DNA from: Syntrophaceae bacterium
GTDB lineage: Bacteria; Desulfobacterota; SM23-61
NCBI GenBank assembly: GCA_003154025.1
Contig: PMCE01000174.1
Coordinates: 27,169 to 33,910 of the forward strand
Direction of reading: 5' to 3'
DNA length: 6,742 nucleotides
The notes under the pieces: generated by a model
Databases searched by the model: none
Told to the model about the DNA's origin: nothing
What the model saw: the letters and a program-made list of their open reading frames with translations, nothing else
Made by a program: the position numbers and the translations under genes
Shown here: piece after piece, positions 6,471 to 6,742 of the stretch
Position numbering within the stretch: position 1 is the stretch's first letter
How the letters are laid out: each line of letters begins with the position of its first letter

Positions 6471-6596
6471 ATCACCAAATCCCAAGCACCAAATATCAAA
6501 TAAGCATCAAATCCCAAATTCCAAACAAAGAATGGTTGTTTCGGCCATTGTTATTTGGATTCTGTAATTTGTTTGGGATTTGGTGTTTGGAATTTT
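6471..6596. repeat. CA/GT-rich imperfect inverted repeat with internal direct repeat
   Basis: The left half (about 6471-6530) is almost free of G and built from variants of CCAAATCCCAA. The right half (about 6551-6596) is its G/T-rich complement. CACCAAATCCCAA (6473-6485) is matched exactly in inverted orientation at 6573-6585. AAATTCCAAACA (6516-6527) is matched exactly inverted at 6584-6595. A direct repeat differing by one base, CATCAAATCCCAA, occurs 32 bp further on at 6505-6517. A small central hairpin is AATGG (6531-6535) with CCATT (6545-6549). No transposase or coding sequence is present. It resembles dispersed non-coding inverted repeats in environmental bacterial genomes, but no family can be named from sequence alone. 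It fills most of the rpsT-murJ intergenic region and ends 12 bp before murJ. Confidence 0.75.
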
Positions 6597-6608
6597 AATG
6601 TGTAACCG

Positions 6609-6742
6609 ATGAGCATCAAAACAACAATCGCCAAAGGCGCAACGGTCGTAGGAGGAGCCACTCTTCTTTCGCGCATTTTCGGTTTTCTCCGGGACATGAT
6701 TGTGGCCCAACTCTTCGGGGCCGGGGCCGCCACAGATGCTTT
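6609..6742 (+). CDS. murJ: Lipid II flippase MurJ (MviN), N-terminal fragment
   Basis: Only the first 44 codons and two bases of a 45th are visible before the window ends. The peptide begins MSIKTTIAKGATVVGGATLL and continues through SRIFGFLRDMIVAQLFGAG to TDAF, the strongly conserved N-terminus of MurJ. MurJ is the inner-membrane MOP-superfamily transporter that flips the peptidoglycan precursor lipid II to the periplasm. Arg22, Arg28 and Asp43 align with E. coli Arg18, Arg24 and Asp39, residues important for function there. The start at ATG 6609 is set by an in-frame TAA at 6603-6605 and by the spacing to the SR-x-x-GF-x-RD motif. There is no recognisable Shine-Dalgarno sequence. The gene is divergent from rpsT. 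Confidence 0.92.
   Translation, partial: MSIKTTIAKGATVVGGATLLSRIFGFLRDMIVAQLFGAGAATDA

Noticed and set aside
6380..6517. Upstream extension of the rpsT frame by 46 codons
   Set aside because: The extension covers the promoter, the ribosome site and part of the repeat. S20 proteins are about 87 aa and begin at the MA-x-H-x-SALKR motif.
6471..6530. CRISPR-like array suggested by the direct repeats
   Set aside because: There are only two imperfect 13-bp copies, spaced 32 bp apart, with no uniform spacers, no leader and no cas genes.
6569..6599. Possible murJ promoter, TTGTTT with TTTAAT (6594-6599)
   Set aside because: The -35 matches only 3 of 6 bases, the spacing is 19 nt, and the implied transcript would start about 3 nt before the ATG. 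This is too weak to annotate in such AT-rich repeat DNA.
6507..6733. Minus-strand open frames across the repeat and the murJ start
   Set aside because: They overlap the conserved MurJ N-terminus and low-complexity repeat DNA, with no ribosome site and no family resemblance.

Overview
The window is a compact, GC-rich stretch of a Gram-negative chromosome. Five genes point to housekeeping and outer-membrane functions: the 3' end of leuS, lptE, holA, rpsT and the 5' end of murJ. LptE and diacylated lipoproteins imply an LPS-bearing outer membrane. The leuS-lptE-holA order is the proteobacterial one (E. coli has it too). The two extra envelope genes and the style of the proteins suggest a deltaproteobacterium (Desulfobacterota). 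That placement is inference; no taxonomic marker was compared.

Layout. Bases 1-548 hold the C-terminal end of leucyl-tRNA synthetase. After a 117-bp gap with no visible intrinsic terminator comes a tight plus-strand run. It starts with a 917-aa lipoprotein (666-3419; GNA1162-like domain, FnIII domain, two beta-helix modules). Next is a 359-aa exported LPP20-type protein with a long proline-rich linker (3416-4495, 4-base overlap). Then come lptE (4507-5019) and holA (5054-6094). rpsT (6107-6379) lies on the minus strand, converging on holA with only 12 bp between the stops. An AT-rich divergent region (6380-6608) follows, carrying a well-formed sigma70-type promoter for rpsT and a CA/GT-rich inverted repeat. 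murJ then begins at 6609 and runs off the end of the window.

How the genes relate. leuS, holA and rpsT are core translation and replication genes. lptE (LPS assembly) and murJ (lipid II flipping) build the envelope. The least ordinary part is the pair inserted between leuS and lptE. One is a predicted outer-membrane lipoprotein with a GNA1162/CsgG-like domain and a large beta-helix region. The other is an exported protein with an LPP20 domain and a proline-rich spacer. Both look like envelope-assembly parts; domains of these two general kinds also occur in the FlgO/FlgP/FlgT flagellar outer-membrane proteins. Their joint function is unknown.

Regulatory detail. Three of the five complete genes start with GTG or TTG (the LPP20 gene, lptE, rpsT), each with a good Shine-Dalgarno sequence. 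holA has none, but a 12-codon reading frame links the lptE stop to the holA start through overlapping stop/start codons, so translational coupling is plausible. murJ also lacks a Shine-Dalgarno sequence and begins 12 bp after the repeat element.
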